64,000 nucleotides of DNA from the NCBI RefSeq assembly GCF_010501015.1, contig NZ_QVML01000007.1:131772-195771 (forward strand), given 5' to 3'. The translations under genes were made by a program, and so were the position numbers. The DNA is from Bacteroides sp. 214 (GTDB taxonomy: Bacteria; Bacteroidota; Bacteroidia; Bacteroidales; Bacteroidaceae). How positions within the stretch are numbered: position 1 is the first letter of the stretch; every line of letters begins with the position of its first letter. Shown in pieces: positions 16,555 to 30,214 of the stretch. The notes beneath the pieces were generated by a model. It was not told the origin of the DNA. It searched no databases and was given only the letters and a program-made list of their open reading frames with translations.

Positions 16555-17472
16555 ATGAAAGTATTAGTTGCAACAGACAAACCATTTGCTAAAGTTGCCA
16601 TAGATGGAATTCGTAAAGAAATAGAAAGCGCTGGCTTTGAATTGGCCCTTTTAGAAAAATACACAGAGAAAGCTCAATTGCTTGACGCTGTAAAAGATGC
16701 AGACGCTATCATTATTCGTAGCGATATCGTAGATGCTGCCGTACTTGATGCTGCTAAGCAACTGAAAATTGTGGTTCGCGCTGGTGCGGGTTACGACAAT
16801 GTGGATTTGGCAGCCGCTACGGCTCACAATGTATGTGTAATGAATACACCCGGCCAGAACTCAAACGCTGTTGCTGAGTTAGCTTTGGGTATGATGATAT
16901 ATGCTGTTCGTAATTTCTTCAATGGTACATCGGGAACTGAGTTGATGGGTAAGAAACTTGGTATTCACGCCTATGGAAATGTAGGTCGTAACGTAGCTCG
17001 CATTGCCAAAGGATTTGGAATGGAAGTATATGCATACGATGCTTTCTGCCCCAAAGATGTGATTGAAAAAGATGGTGTAAAAGCGCTCGACTCTGCCGAA
17101 GAACTATACAAGATATCTAACATCATCTCTTTGCATATTCCAGCTACTGCGGAAACAAAACAATCTATTAATTATGATATGCTGAAAGATACTCCTAAAG
17201 GAGCGGTACTTGTGAACACAGCGCGTAAAGAAGTTATCAACGAAGATGAACTAATACGTTTAATGAGTGAACGTACCGACTTTAAGTATATGACTGACGT
17301 GATGCCTGCAGCGCATGCTAAATTCACTGAACTGTTTGAAGATCGTTACTTTGCTTCACCCAAGAAAATGGGTGCGCAAACTGCTGAAGCAAATATTAAT
17401 GCAGGTATTGCCGCTGCCCGACAGATTGTAGGATTCCTGAAAGAAGGGAACACCCAATTCAAAGTAAACTAA
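16555..17472 (+). CDS. serA: D-3-phosphoglycerate dehydrogenase, short type III form
   Basis: SerA oxidises 3-phosphoglycerate to 3-phosphohydroxypyruvate with NAD+, the first step of serine synthesis. At 305 residues it lacks the C-terminal ACT regulatory domain of the about 410-residue E. coli enzyme. The Rossmann loop is AYGNVG (139-144), with Ala for the first Gly of GxGxxG. The catalytic Arg is Arg224. The usual TPH histidine is replaced by Lys (SPKKMGAQT, about 268-276). Both the short length and the lysine match the type III enzymes described for Entamoeba and Bacteroidales. Its place after serC supports the assignment. Confidence 0.93.
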   Translation: MKVLVATDKPFAKVAIDGIRKEIESAGFELALLEKYTEKAQLLDAVKDADAIIIRSDIVDAAVLDAAKQLKIVVRAGAGYDNVDLAAATAHNVCVMNTPGQNSNAVAELALGMMIYAVRNFFNGTSGTELMGKKLGIHAYGNVGRNVARIAKGFGMEVYAYDAFCPKDVIEKDGVKALDSAEELYKISNIISLHIPATAETKQSINYDMLKDTPKGAVLVNTARKEVINEDELIRLMSERTDFKYMTDVMPAAHAKFTELFEDRYFASPKKMGAQTAEANINAGIAAARQIVGFLKEGNTQFKVN

Positions 17473-17492
17473 TCAATAAAAAACCTAGTTCT

Positions 17493-18740
17493 ATGGCTGT
17501 AATAAAACCATTTAGAGGAATACGTCCTCCAAAAAATCTGGTGGAGCAAGTAGCTTCACGCCCATATGATGTTTTAAACTCGGAAGAAGCGCGCCAAGAA
17601 GCGGGCGATAACGAAAAGTCACTTTATCATATTATTAAACCAGAAATAGATTTTCCGGTAGGTACCGATGAACACGATGAGAAAATGTATGAAAAAGCCG
17701 CCGAAAATTTCCAGAAGTTTCAAGATAATGGATGGTTGGTGCAGGATGATAAAGAATTATATTACATCTATGCCCAAACCATGAATGGTAAGACGCAGTA
17801 TGGGCTTGTAGTGGGTGCCTATGTACCCGATTATATGAATGGCATTATTAAAAAACACGAGCTGACACGTCGGGATAAAGAAGAAGACCGCATGAAGCAT
17901 GTACGTGTAAATAATGCCAACATCGAACCCGTATTCTTTGCTTATCCGGATAATGCCGCATTGGATAACCTTGTGAAAAAATATGCAGCAGGTATCCCAG
18001 AGTATGACTTCATAGCTCCCGGAGATGGATTTGGTCATACTTTCTGGATCATTGATGACGCGAACGATATTGCTACCATAACCAAAGAGTTTGCAGCTAT
18101 GCCTGCTTTGTATATTGCCGATGGTCATCATCGTTCGGCTGCTGCTGCGCTTGTTGGGGCAGAGAAGGCAAAACAAAATCCTAACCATAAAGGAGATGAA
18201 GAATATAATTATTTCATGGCGGTTTGTTTCCCTGCCGAACAACTCACAATTATTGACTACAATCGCGTAGTAAAAGACCTCAATGGTTTAACTGCCGATG
18301 AGTTCTTGGCAGCATTGCAGAAAAACTTTATTGTGGAAGAAAAAGGTGCTGATATTTATAAACCGGCGGCATTGCACAACTTTGCTCTTTACTTGGAAGG
18401 CAAGTGGTATAGTTTGACCGCTAAAGAAGGAACATATAACGACAATGATCCTATTGGTGTATTGGATGTTACTATTTCTTCCAACCTGATACTTGATGAA
18501 ATACTGGGAATAAAAGACCTTCGGTCGGATAAACGCATTGATTTCGTAGGAGGTATTCGTGGTTTAGGTGAGTTAAGCAAACGTGTGGATAGTGGCGAAA
18601 TGAAAGTTTCCTTAGCGCTTTATCCGGTTTCTATGAAACAATTAATGGACATAGCCGACACAGGAAATATTATGCCACCAAAAACAACTTGGTTTGAACC
18701 AAAGCTTCGCTCAGGATTGGTTATTCATAAGTTGAGTTGA
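17493..18740 (+). CDS. DUF1015 family protein
   Basis: This 415-residue protein belongs to the DUF1015 family, whose biochemical role is not settled. It opens with IKPFRGIRPP and has the conserved LYIADGHHRSAAA segment (about 205-217), whose paired histidines look like a catalytic or metal-binding site. It is 20 bp after serA, and this serC-serA-DUF1015 order recurs in Bacteroidales, so a link to serine or phosphorylated-serine metabolism is likely but not shown here. No signal peptide or membrane helix is seen. Confidence 0.88.
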   Translation: MAVIKPFRGIRPPKNLVEQVASRPYDVLNSEEARQEAGDNEKSLYHIIKPEIDFPVGTDEHDEKMYEKAAENFQKFQDNGWLVQDDKELYYIYAQTMNGKTQYGLVVGAYVPDYMNGIIKKHELTRRDKEEDRMKHVRVNNANIEPVFFAYPDNAALDNLVKKYAAGIPEYDFIAPGDGFGHTFWIIDDANDIATITKEFAAMPALYIADGHHRSAAAALVGAEKAKQNPNHKGDEEYNYFMAVCFPAEQLTIIDYNRVVKDLNGLTADEFLAALQKNFIVEEKGADIYKPAALHNFALYLEGKWYSLTAKEGTYNDNDPIGVLDVTISSNLILDEILGIKDLRSDKRIDFVGGIRGLGELSKRVDSGEMKVSLALYPVSMKQLMDIADTGNIMPPKTTWFEPKLRSGLVIHKLS

Positions 18741-18760
18741 TACTAACACATATATTTTAG

Positions 18761-18797
18761 AAAGAGACATGTTCTGTAAGATCATGTCTCTTTTTTT
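18761..18797 (+). terminator. Intrinsic terminator of the serC operon
   Basis: AAAGAGACATG (18761-18771) pairs with CATGTCTCTTT (18783-18793) and is followed by T to 18797. It separates the serine genes from the ATP synthase operon. Confidence 0.9.
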
Positions 18798-18854
18798 GCA
18801 CCAATACGGTAAACAATAATAGCCTCAAAAGTGTTATATGTGGAATAAGAATAA

Positions 18855-20646
<1,792 letters not shown>

Positions 20647-20669
20647 ATACGAACAACGAAAAAGAGCAT

Positions 20670-21746
20670 ATGAAACGCATATATAGTATAGTAATAATTG
20701 CGCTACTGGCTATTGGACTGACACACCTGTCAGCACAAGAAACCGCGGAGAAAGAGCAAGTCGATGTTAAGGGCATTGTCTTTGGTCATATTGGCGATTC
20801 CTACGAGTGGCATATTACTAATATAGGCGATACACCGATTCGGATTCCACTTCCTATTATGGTATATAGCAATACTACAGGCTGGCACGCTTTTCTCTCT
20901 TCCACACTCGAGAGAAATGGCGGTATTTACGAAGGTTTTTATATAGCCCCTGCCGGAAGCAAATACGAAGGAAAACTTGTAGAACAAGACGCAGAAGGTA
21001 ATGAAGTACGCCCTTTTGATATCTCTATCACCAAGGTGGTGTTTTCGTTGTTGCTGAACAGCCTACTTCTTATCATACTTATAACAAGTCTAGCCAGATG
21101 GTATAGTAGGAGAGAGCAAGGCACTAAATCTCCGGGTGGCTTTATCGGACTATTGGAGATGATTATCATGATGATACACGATGATGTTATTAAAAGTGGT
21201 GTGGGAGAAAACTATCGTAAGTTTGCTTCTTACCTGCTCACAGTCTTCTTCTTTATTCTTGTTAATAACCTCATGGGGCTTATTCCATTCTTCCCTGGTG
21301 GAGCAAATGTAACAGGGAATATTGCCATTACGCTGGTGCTTTCATTTTGTTCGTTCATTGCTATTAATGCGTATGCCACGAAGGATTACTGGAAAGATAT
21401 ATTTTGGCCGGATGTGCCTTTATGGTTGAAGGTACCTATTCCACTGATGCCTTTTGTGGAGTTTTTTAGTTTGTTCATCAAACCACTTGCGCTGATGGTT
21501 CGTTTGTTCGCCAATATACTTTCCGGACACATGGCTATCTTGGTACTAACCAGTTTAATATTTATCGGTGCCTCGTTAGGACCTGCTATTTTTGGTTCTA
21601 TGACTGTTGCGTCAATACTGTTTAGTGTTTTTATGAATGCATTGGAACTATTGGTTGCATTTATCCAAGCGTATGTGTTTACGATGCTTTCGGCCGTATT
21701 CATAGGGTTGGCACAAGAGAAGAAAAAAGTAAAAGAGTTGAAATAG
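20670..21746 (+). CDS. atpB: ATP synthase Fo subunit a with N-terminal signal and periplasmic extension
   Basis: AtpB forms the ion half-channels of Fo. I choose the ATG at 20670 (358 residues), because it opens directly into a signal-like MKRIYSIVIIALLAIG stretch; a start at 20634 would overlap the atpC stop. After the signal peptide comes about 100 residues of predicted periplasmic sequence, then the usual a-subunit helices. KPLALMVRLFANILSGHM holds the essential Arg. E. coli subunit a has 271 residues and no such extension. No atpI-like gene precedes it here. Confidence 0.95.
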   Translation: MKRIYSIVIIALLAIGLTHLSAQETAEKEQVDVKGIVFGHIGDSYEWHITNIGDTPIRIPLPIMVYSNTTGWHAFLSSTLERNGGIYEGFYIAPAGSKYEGKLVEQDAEGNEVRPFDISITKVVFSLLLNSLLLIILITSLARWYSRREQGTKSPGGFIGLLEMIIMMIHDDVIKSGVGENYRKFASYLLTVFFFILVNNLMGLIPFFPGGANVTGNIAITLVLSFCSFIAINAYATKDYWKDIFWPDVPLWLKVPIPLMPFVEFFSLFIKPLALMVRLFANILSGHMAILVLTSLIFIGASLGPAIFGSMTVASILFSVFMNALELLVAFIQAYVFTMLSAVFIGLAQEKKKVKELK

Positions 21747-21773
21747 AATAAGTTTGAAATATATTAATCTTAA

Positions 21774-22043
<270 letters not shown>

Positions 22044-22052
22044 TTACGCATT

Positions 22053-22550
22053 ATGTCGTTGTTAATACCCGAAACTGGTTTGTTGCTTTGGATGATTCTT
22101 TCCTTTGGGATTGTTTTCTTTATACTAGCTAAGTATGGCTTTCCAGTCATTATTAAAATGGTGGAGGGACGTAAACTGTATATTGACCAATCACTCGAAG
22201 TAGCTCGCGAGGCCAACGAACAACTATCTAAGCTGAAAGCAGAAGGGGAAGCGCTTATTGTTGCTGCAAACAAACAGCAAGGACGTATCCTTAAAGAAGC
22301 AATGGAGCAGCGGGATAAGATTATCTATGATGCTCAGAAGCAGGCGGAAGTTATCACGCAAAAAGAATTGTCTGAAGCCAAAAGGTTGATTCAACTGGAG
22401 AAAGATGAAGCTGTGCGCGAAATTCGTCGACAGATAGCTGTGTTGGCAGTAGATATTTCGGAGAAGGTTATTCGCAAGGAGTTGAATGACAAGAACAGTC
22501 AAATGCAGATGATTGACAGAATGTTGGCAGAAATAACAGATAAATCGTAA
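22053..22550 (+). CDS. atpF: ATP synthase Fo subunit b
   Basis: Subunit b is the peripheral stalk. The 165-residue protein has one N-terminal membrane helix (about 8-27) followed by a long charged helix rich in Lys and Glu that would form the dimeric stator to the delta subunit. It is 9 bp after atpE and 3 bp before atpH. Confidence 0.95.
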   Translation: MSLLIPETGLLLWMILSFGIVFFILAKYGFPVIIKMVEGRKLYIDQSLEVAREANEQLSKLKAEGEALIVAANKQQGRILKEAMEQRDKIIYDAQKQAEVITQKELSEAKRLIQLEKDEAVREIRRQIAVLAVDISEKVIRKELNDKNSQMQMIDRMLAEITDKS

Positions 22551-22553
22551 GTT

Positions 22554-23114
22554 ATGGATATAGGTATTTTGTCGGTGCGATACAGTAAAGCTTTGCTTGC
22601 TTATGCGCAGGAGGAGAAACAAGAGGATGTTGTTTATGAAGAAATGAAATCCCTTGCGCGTAGTTTCCATAATCATCCGCGTCTGAATGAGGTGGTTACC
22701 AATCCCATACTTCCTGCTCAAGAGAAAGAGGAACTGATTATTGCAGCTGCCGTAGGCGAAGCCACTCCCAGTGCTACATTGATTAATTTTATTCGATTAA
22801 TACTAAAGAATAAACGCGAATCATTATTCTACCTGGCAACACTTACCTATATCGAGCTGTATCACAAATTGAAACACATTGCTGTAGGAACACTAATAAC
22901 AGCGGTACCAGTAGATGCTGCTACGAAAGAGCGCATCCGACAAACAGCTTCGGCTGCAGTACATGCACCAATGAAGTTAAAAACAGTGGTAGATCCAGCT
23001 ATCGAAGGTGGTTTTATCTTTGATATCAACGACTATCGTTTGGATGCAAGTGTAACTACGCAATTAAAAAAAGTAAAACAACAATTTATAGACAAGAACA
23101 GACGAATTGTCTAA
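22554..23114 (+). CDS. atpH: ATP synthase F1 subunit delta
   Basis: Delta joins the stator stalk to the top of the F1 head. The 186-residue protein opens with SVRYSKALLAYAQEE, the family N-terminus, and ends with DPAIEGGFIFDINDYRLDAS, the conserved C-terminal part. Length and position between atpF and atpA agree. Confidence 0.94.
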   Translation: MDIGILSVRYSKALLAYAQEEKQEDVVYEEMKSLARSFHNHPRLNEVVTNPILPAQEKEELIIAAAVGEATPSATLINFIRLILKNKRESLFYLATLTYIELYHKLKHIAVGTLITAVPVDAATKERIRQTASAAVHAPMKLKTVVDPAIEGGFIFDINDYRLDASVTTQLKKVKQQFIDKNRRIV

Positions 23115-23132
23115 TAAAAAGTACATATTTTT

Positions 23133-24716
23133 ATGGCAAACAATATAAAAGTAAGCGAAGTTTCTGAAGTGCTTTTAAGGCAACTCAAAGGAATTGAAGC
23201 CAAAGTTCAATTGGATGAGATTGGCACAGTGTTACAAGTTAGTGATGGCGTAGCGCGTATTTACGGATTGCGCAATGCCGAGTCGAACGAATTGTTGGAG
23301 TTTGAAAATGGTGTAATGGCAATCGTCATGAATCTTGAAGAAGATAATGTAGGTGCTGTTTTGCTTGGCCCTACCGACAAGGTAAAAGAAGGAGATGTAG
23401 TAAAACGAACGAAGCGTATAGCCTCTATTATGGCAGGTGAAAATATGCTGGGGCGTGTTATTGACCCACTTGGCGAACCACTTGATGGCAAAGGACTTAT
23501 TGGTGGCGAGTTGTATGATATGCCGCTGGAGCGAAAAGCACCAGGTGTTATCTTTCGCCAACCGGTAAACGAACCGCTACAGACTGGTTTGAAGGCTATT
23601 GACGCTATGATTCCGATTGGTCGAGGACAGCGTGAACTTATTATTGGCGACCGTCAGACGGGCAAAACCGCCATTGCTATTGATACTATTATTAATCAAA
23701 AAACAAATTACGATGCGGGTAATCCTGTCTATTGCATTTATGTAGCTATCGGGCAAAAAGCATCTACTGTGGCAACTATCGTAAACCGTTTACGCGAATT
23801 TGGTGCTATGGAATATACCGTTGTGGTGGCAGCAACAGCCGGTGACCCGGCTGCATTGCAGTACTATGCACCTTTTGCGGGAGCAGCCATTGGTGAGTAT
23901 TTTCGCGATACTGGTCGTCATGCATTGGTGGTGTACGATGATTTGTCCAAACAAGCTGTGGCATATCGCGAGGTTTCGTTGATTTTGCGTCGCCCTTCCG
24001 GACGTGAAGCTTATCCGGGTGATATTTTCTATCTGCACTCTCGCTTGTTGGAACGTGCCGCAAAAATTATTAATCAACAAGAGGTTGCTGCCGAAATGAA
24101 CGACCTGCCCGAAAGTTTGAAAGGAAAAGTAAAAGGAGGTGGCTCACTGACAGCACTTCCCATTATTGAAACACAAGCGGGAGACGTTTCGGCGTATATC
24201 CCAACCAATGTAATTTCCATTACCGACGGACAGATATTTCTTGATACCGGATTGTTCAATGCAGGTAGCCGTCCGGCTATTAATGTGGGTATTTCTGTAT
24301 CACGTGTAGGAGGAAATGCACAAGTAAAAGCGATGAAAAAGGTAGCCGGTACACTAAAAATAGATCAGGCACAATATAGAGAATTGGAAGCATTTAGTCG
24401 TTTTAGTAACGATATGGATGCGGTTACTGCGTTAACGATTGATAAAGGTAGAAAAAACGAACGCTTGCTTGTTCAAGCGCAATATGCGCCTATGCCGGTT
24501 GAAAAACAAATAGCTATGCTTTACTGTGGTACGCACGGATTATTAAAGGATGTCCCACTTGATAAAGTACCTGATTTTGAACAAAGCTTCCTGAAGTCAT
24601 TGGAGATTAATCATCAGGAAAATGTACTGGATGTGCTGAAGAAAGGTGAAATAAACGACACCGTAACAAAAGAAATTGAAAAGACAGCCAAAATGGTTGC
24701 CAAGCAATTTATCTAA
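23133..24716 (+). CDS. atpA: ATP synthase F1 subunit alpha
   Basis: Alpha is the non-catalytic nucleotide-binding partner of beta in the F1 hexamer. It has the P-loop [14 protein letters not shown] and the [15 protein letters not shown] segment. The 527-residue length fits. The N-terminus carries the [14 protein letters not shown] barrel. It is 18 bp after atpH and 11 bp before atpG. Confidence 0.97.
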   Translation: MANNIKVSEVSEVLLRQLKGIEAKVQLDEIGTVLQVSDGVARIYGLRNAESNELLEFENGVMAIVMNLEEDNVGAVLLGPTDKVKEGDVVKRTKRIASIMAGENMLGRVIDPLGEPLDGKGLIGGELYDMPLERKAPGVIFRQPVNEPLQTGLKAIDAMIPIGRGQRELIIGDRQTGKTAIAIDTIINQKTNYDAGNPVYCIYVAIGQKASTVATIVNRLREFGAMEYTVVVAATAGDPAALQYYAPFAGAAIGEYFRDTGRHALVVYDDLSKQAVAYREVSLILRRPSGREAYPGDIFYLHSRLLERAAKIINQQEVAAEMNDLPESLKGKVKGGGSLTALPIIETQAGDVSAYIPTNVISITDGQIFLDTGLFNAGSRPAINVGISVSRVGGNAQVKAMKKVAGTLKIDQAQYRELEAFSRFSNDMDAVTALTIDKGRKNERLLVQAQYAPMPVEKQIAMLYCGTHGLLKDVPLDKVPDFEQSFLKSLEINHQENVLDVLKKGEINDTVTKEIEKTAKMVAKQFI

Positions 24717-24727
24717 AGAAAGGAATT

Positions 24728-25630
24728 ATGGGCTCACTTAAAGAAGTAAAAGAACGTATCGCTTCAATAAAAGGAACGCGTAAAATAACCTCAGCTATGA
24801 AAATGGTTGCGTCGGCAAAGCTTCATCGCATGCAAGGGGTGGTAGAAAAGGCGCTTCCCTATCAATATAAAATGAACCGGATATTGGTAAATTTTCTTAG
24901 TGGAGAAAATCAAGAAATCCATTCACCCTTTACCGAAGTACGTGAGGTTAGGCGAGTGGCAATAGTCGTGTTTTCTTCTAATACTTCACTTTGTGGAGCA
25001 TATAATGCCAATGTTATCAGGTCTTTTCAGCTAAAGATAGAAGAGTATGCTCATTTGGGGAAAGGAAATATTGATGTGTACCCAGTAGGCAAAAAGATAC
25101 AAGAAGTTGTCGTAAAAAACGGAATAGAGCCCAAGGGGAATTATATTGAATTGGCAGAGAAACCAACTTATGAAGACGTTGCCAAATTGGCAACGCTTCT
25201 GATGGAGGAATTTCAAAACGAAAAGATAGACCGCGTGGAAATTATCTATCACCACTTCAAGAATATGATGGTGCAAGATTTGATGTGCGAACAGCTGCTT
25301 CCTATTGATTTGAATGAAATTAAAGAAACAGCCATAAATGACGTGAATAACAATGAGAAGGAAACATCTCGCTATCAATTTGATTATATAATAGAACCCT
25401 CGCCCGAAGAGTTTATAGCTAATTTGCTTCCAGCTGTTATTAAGCAAAAACTATACACAACTGCAGTAGATTCCAGTACATCCGAACATGGAGCGAGAAG
25501 TATGGCAATGCAAGTAGCTACCGATAATGCTAACGATCTTATTCAAGAACTTACGGTACAATATAATAAATCAAGACAGCAAGCTATTACCAACGAATTG
25601 CTGGATATAGTTGCGGGAAGTATGAAATAA
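24728..25630 (+). CDS. atpG: ATP synthase F1 subunit gamma
   Basis: Gamma is the central rotor shaft. The 300-residue protein starts with LKEVKERIASIKGTRKITSAMKM and ends with RQQAITNELLDIVAGSMK, the two helices of the coiled coil. Between them FSSNTSLCGAYNANV is the usual globular-domain motif. It is the last gene of the ATP synthase operon. No clear terminator follows; the next gene has its own -7 box 15 bp downstream. Confidence 0.96.
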   Translation: MGSLKEVKERIASIKGTRKITSAMKMVASAKLHRMQGVVEKALPYQYKMNRILVNFLSGENQEIHSPFTEVREVRRVAIVVFSSNTSLCGAYNANVIRSFQLKIEEYAHLGKGNIDVYPVGKKIQEVVVKNGIEPKGNYIELAEKPTYEDVAKLATLLMEEFQNEKIDRVEIIYHHFKNMMVQDLMCEQLLPIDLNEIKETAINDVNNNEKETSRYQFDYIIEPSPEEFIANLLPAVIKQKLYTTAVDSSTSEHGARSMAMQVATDNANDLIQELTVQYNKSRQQAITNELLDIVAGSMK

Positions 25631-25645
25631 CCGCAAGAATTTGTT

Positions 25646-25653
25646 TACATTTG
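25646..25653 (+). promoter_or_regulatory. -7 box of the PIF1-like helicase
   Basis: TACATTTG fits TAnnTTTG and lies between atpG and the helicase. The box covers a TTG that would otherwise be the upstream start (25651), so translation should begin further downstream at 25672 or 25675. Confidence 0.5.
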
Positions 25654-25671
25654 CCAAAAAAGAAATGGCAG

Positions 25672-27831
25672 ATGATGACTAATCCCGAAATAGAACTGGC
25701 TCGACAATGTATTGAAAGCACAGGATCCCACCTTTTTCTAACAGGAAAAGCCGGTACAGGAAAGACTACTTTCCTAAAGCGATTGAAGGAAGAAACTCCC
25801 AAACGAATGATTGTTGTAGCACCCACTGGTATTGCTGCTATTAATGCGGGTGGGGTTACAATTCATTCGTTTTTTCAATTGCCTTTGGCACCTTATATTC
25901 CTGAAACTACTTTTACTTCTAATGTAGCTGCTCCCTTTAAGTTTGGTAAAGAAAAAATCAGCATTATTCGAAGCATGGACCTGCTTGTTATCGATGAGGT
26001 TAGTATGGTGCGTGCCGACTTGCTCGATGCTATTGATGCTGTGTTACGACGCTATCGCGACAGATACAAACCTTTTGGTGGGGTACAACTCCTGATGATT
26101 GGTGACTTGCAGCAGTTGGCACCTGTAGTGAAGGAGAATGATTGGGCGATGCTTAGGAATTACTACGATACGCCCTATTTCTTTGGCAGTCATGCATTAC
26201 GCAAAACTGATTATATCTCTATCCAGCTGGAACATGTATACCGTCAGAGTGATCGCTACTTCCTTTCACTCTTGAACCGAATACGTACCAATGATATCGA
26301 CGAAGCACTGCTTTACGAATTGAATAGACGCTGTATTCCCGGTTTCGAGCCGCGTGATGAGGAGGGATACATCCGTCTGACAACCCACAACCATTTGGCG
26401 CAACACATTAACGACCGCCAATTGGCAGCGCTTCCCGGTAAATCAATGACTTTTAAGGCTGCCATTAAAGATAACTTTCCGGAGACAGCATACCCTGCCG
26501 ACTTTGCCTTAACATTGAAAGTTGGTGCGCAAATTATGTTTCTTAAAAACGATTTATCGCCCGAAAAGCGTTATTACAACGGGAAGATAGGGGTGGTAAT
26601 GAACATTAGCAATGAAGGAATATGGGTGCGCGGCAAAGATGATACACAACAGTTCTTGTTGGAAAAAGAAGAATGGGCGAATAGTAAATACACCTTGAAC
26701 CCCGAAACAAAAGAGATAACGGAAATTGTGGAAGGGGTCTTTCAACAATATCCAATTCGTTTGGCATGGGCTATAACTATTCATAAAAGTCAAGGACTTA
26801 CCTTTGAACGAGCCATTATCGATGCTAATGCTTCTTTTGCGCACGGGCAAGTATATGTAGCGCTTAGTCGTTGTAAATCGTTGGATGGAATGGTGCTTGG
26901 CACACCTTTAACACAAAAAGCTATTATATGCGACGAAGCAGTAAATGAATTTACCAACGAAGCCGAACGTCACGTGCCTGACACAGCTAAACTCAACTCT
27001 CTCAAACGGAGCTATTATTATGAGTTACTTAACGAACAATATACGTTCACGTCTATTCAACAAACTTTTTCGCAAATTATTCGTCTGTTCGATGAACACT
27101 TGTACAAACTTTATCCCAAGCAGTTGGAACGCTTCAAAGAACGGTTCGAACGGCTTCGGAAGGAGATAGTAACAGTGTCCGAACGTTTTCAACAAGAATA
27201 TGCCGGTTTGTTGAGTACTACTACCGATTACAACATGGATGCCAAACTGAATGCTCGTTTGGTGGCTGGTGCGAAGTATTTTCAAGAAAAGACAGAAGAT
27301 ATCTTGCTTCCCGTTCTGCAAGAGTCCATGGTCGAAATAGATAATAAAGAGGTAAAAAAGAAGCAACTCGAATTGCTCTTTGTGTTTAACGAACAACTTA
27401 AAGTAAAACACGAAACATTGAAACACACAGCCGAAAATGGATTCAATGTAGGTACATACCTCAAAAAGAAAGCCTTTGTATTGGTTTCGCTTTCTATGAA
27501 AAAGGAGCGAGCTATTAAAGGAGAAAAGAAAACTAAACAAAAACAACCGGAAAAAGTCGCGGTATCACTTGATGTTATTCATCCTAAACTTTTTTCTGCG
27601 CTTATCAAATGGCGTAATGCAGAGGCTGCTAAACTTGGGTTACCTGTTTATACGGTGTTGCAACAGAAAGCGATTATTGGTATCAGTAACTTACTGCCTT
27701 CAACTAAAATAGATTTGCTACGTATTCCGTATATGGGTAAAGTCGGTGTGGAAAAGTACGGCGAAGAAATTCTTGCGATAGTATACCATTACAAAAAAGA
27801 AAATGGCATAAAAGAGCAGATACTCCTTTAG
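25672..27831 (+). CDS. PIF1/RecD-like helicase with C-terminal HRDC domain
   Basis: The protein (719 residues from the ATG at 25672; a second ATG follows at once at 25675) is a superfamily 1 helicase of the PIF1 type. Near the N-terminus are Walker A GKAGTGKTTF, VVAPTGIAAIN and LLVIDEVSMV, then MIGDLQQLAPV. Later LAWAITIHKSQGLTF and YVALSRCKSLDGMVLG are helicase motifs V-VI. The last about 70 residues (LIKWRNAEAAKLGLPVYTVL) look like an HRDC nucleic-acid-binding domain. It should unwind DNA or DNA/RNA structures in replication or repair. It ends just before a terminator. Confidence 0.88.
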   Translation: MMTNPEIELARQCIESTGSHLFLTGKAGTGKTTFLKRLKEETPKRMIVVAPTGIAAINAGGVTIHSFFQLPLAPYIPETTFTSNVAAPFKFGKEKISIIRSMDLLVIDEVSMVRADLLDAIDAVLRRYRDRYKPFGGVQLLMIGDLQQLAPVVKENDWAMLRNYYDTPYFFGSHALRKTDYISIQLEHVYRQSDRYFLSLLNRIRTNDIDEALLYELNRRCIPGFEPRDEEGYIRLTTHNHLAQHINDRQLAALPGKSMTFKAAIKDNFPETAYPADFALTLKVGAQIMFLKNDLSPEKRYYNGKIGVVMNISNEGIWVRGKDDTQQFLLEKEEWANSKYTLNPETKEITEIVEGVFQQYPIRLAWAITIHKSQGLTFERAIIDANASFAHGQVYVALSRCKSLDGMVLGTPLTQKAIICDEAVNEFTNEAERHVPDTAKLNSLKRSYYYELLNEQYTFTSIQQTFSQIIRLFDEHLYKLYPKQLERFKERFERLRKEIVTVSERFQQEYAGLLSTTTDYNMDAKLNARLVAGAKYFQEKTEDILLPVLQESMVEIDNKEVKKKQLELLFVFNEQLKVKHETLKHTAENGFNVGTYLKKKAFVLVSLSMKKERAIKGEKKTKQKQPEKVAVSLDVIHPKLFSALIKWRNAEAAKLGLPVYTVLQQKAIIGISNLLPSTKIDLLRIPYMGKVGVEKYGEEILAIVYHYKKENGIKEQILL

Positions 27832-27850
27832 AGTATATTATATATATATT

Positions 27851-27892
27851 GAGGGTGTGTCAATTAAACTTTTGACACACCCTCTTTTCTTT
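27851..27892 (+). terminator. Intrinsic terminator between helicase and ABC-F genes
   Basis: GAGGGTGTGTCAA (27851-27863) pairs perfectly with TTGACACACCCTC (27872-27884), followed by TTTTCTTT. It serves the helicase gene. It may also stop minus-strand transcripts from the convergent ABC-F gene, but that side has no good U-run. Confidence 0.9.
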
Positions 27893-27895
27893 ATT

Positions 27896-29521
<1,626 letters not shown>

Positions 29522-29538
29522 TTATTTTAATTCGGCTG

Positions 29539-29546
29539 CAAAGGTA
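29539..29546 (-). promoter_or_regulatory. -7 box of the ABC-F gene
   Basis: On the minus strand this reads TACCTTTG, fitting TAnnTTTG, 26 bp before the ABC-F ATG. It is divergent from the grpE box at 29589-29596. Confidence 0.5.
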
Positions 29547-29588
29547 GCCATTTTTAATTAAACATACGCCAATCTGACAGAATTGAAC

Positions 29589-29596
29589 TATCTTTG
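29589..29596 (+). promoter_or_regulatory. -7 box of grpE-dnaJ
   Basis: TATCTTTG fits TAnnTTTG and lies 72 bp before grpE. No CIRCE-type inverted repeat was seen upstream. Confidence 0.45.
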
Positions 29597-29668
29597 CACC
29601 ATTTTGTGACAACTGGCAAAGTTTTTGTAGAAGTTGTAATCAGTAAAACGCAATAAAAAATATTATAT

Positions 29669-30199
29669 ATGAAATCTGAAGAGAAAGAAATGCCTGAAGA
29701 AGAACTACAGGATACGGTTGCAGACGAAGTGACTGAGAATGAAGAAAAAGACCCGATAGAGGAATTGACCGAACAACTGGAGGATTGCAAAGATAAATAT
29801 CTTCGTCTATCGGCCGAGTTTGACAATTACCGTAAACGTACCATGAAGGAAAAAGCTGAACTGATCCTCAATGGTAGCGAGAAAAGTGTATTAAGCATTC
29901 TTTGTGTAGTAGATGATATGGAACGTGCCATCAAAACGTCTGAGAACGCAACCGACATTGTTGCTATTCGCGAAGGGCTCGAACTTATTTATAGCAAGTT
30001 CCTTTCATCCCTTGGACAACTTGGGGTAAAGATTATCGAAACTAAAGAACAACCGCTTGACACTGATTTCCACGAAGCAGTTGCTGTTATTCCTGCTCCC
30101 GTAGAAGAGTTAAAAGGGAAAATACTTGATACAGTACAAACAGGTTATACAATGAATGATAAAGTTATTCGTCACGCCAAAGTAGTTGTAGGCGAATAA
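29669..30199 (+). CDS. grpE: Nucleotide exchange factor GrpE
   Basis: GrpE releases ADP from DnaK. The 176-residue protein has an acidic N-terminus (MKSEEKEMPEEEL), a long coiled-coil helix (LTEQLEDCKDKYLRLSAEFD), YRKRTMKEK, then the C-terminal beta domain with FHEAVAVIPAP and VQTGYTMNDKVIRHAKVVV, the family signature. It is 15 bp ahead of dnaJ, and the two probably share one transcript. dnaK is not in this window. Confidence 0.96.
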   Translation: MKSEEKEMPEEELQDTVADEVTENEEKDPIEELTEQLEDCKDKYLRLSAEFDNYRKRTMKEKAELILNGSEKSVLSILCVVDDMERAIKTSENATDIVAIREGLELIYSKFLSSLGQLGVKIIETKEQPLDTDFHEAVAVIPAPVEELKGKILDTVQTGYTMNDKVIRHAKVVVGE

Positions 30200-30214
30200 T
30201 ATACCTTTAAATAT

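Noticed and set aside
17757-18242. 161-codon open frame antisense to the DUF1015 gene
   Set aside because: Shadow frame of a conserved gene; no start signals or motifs.
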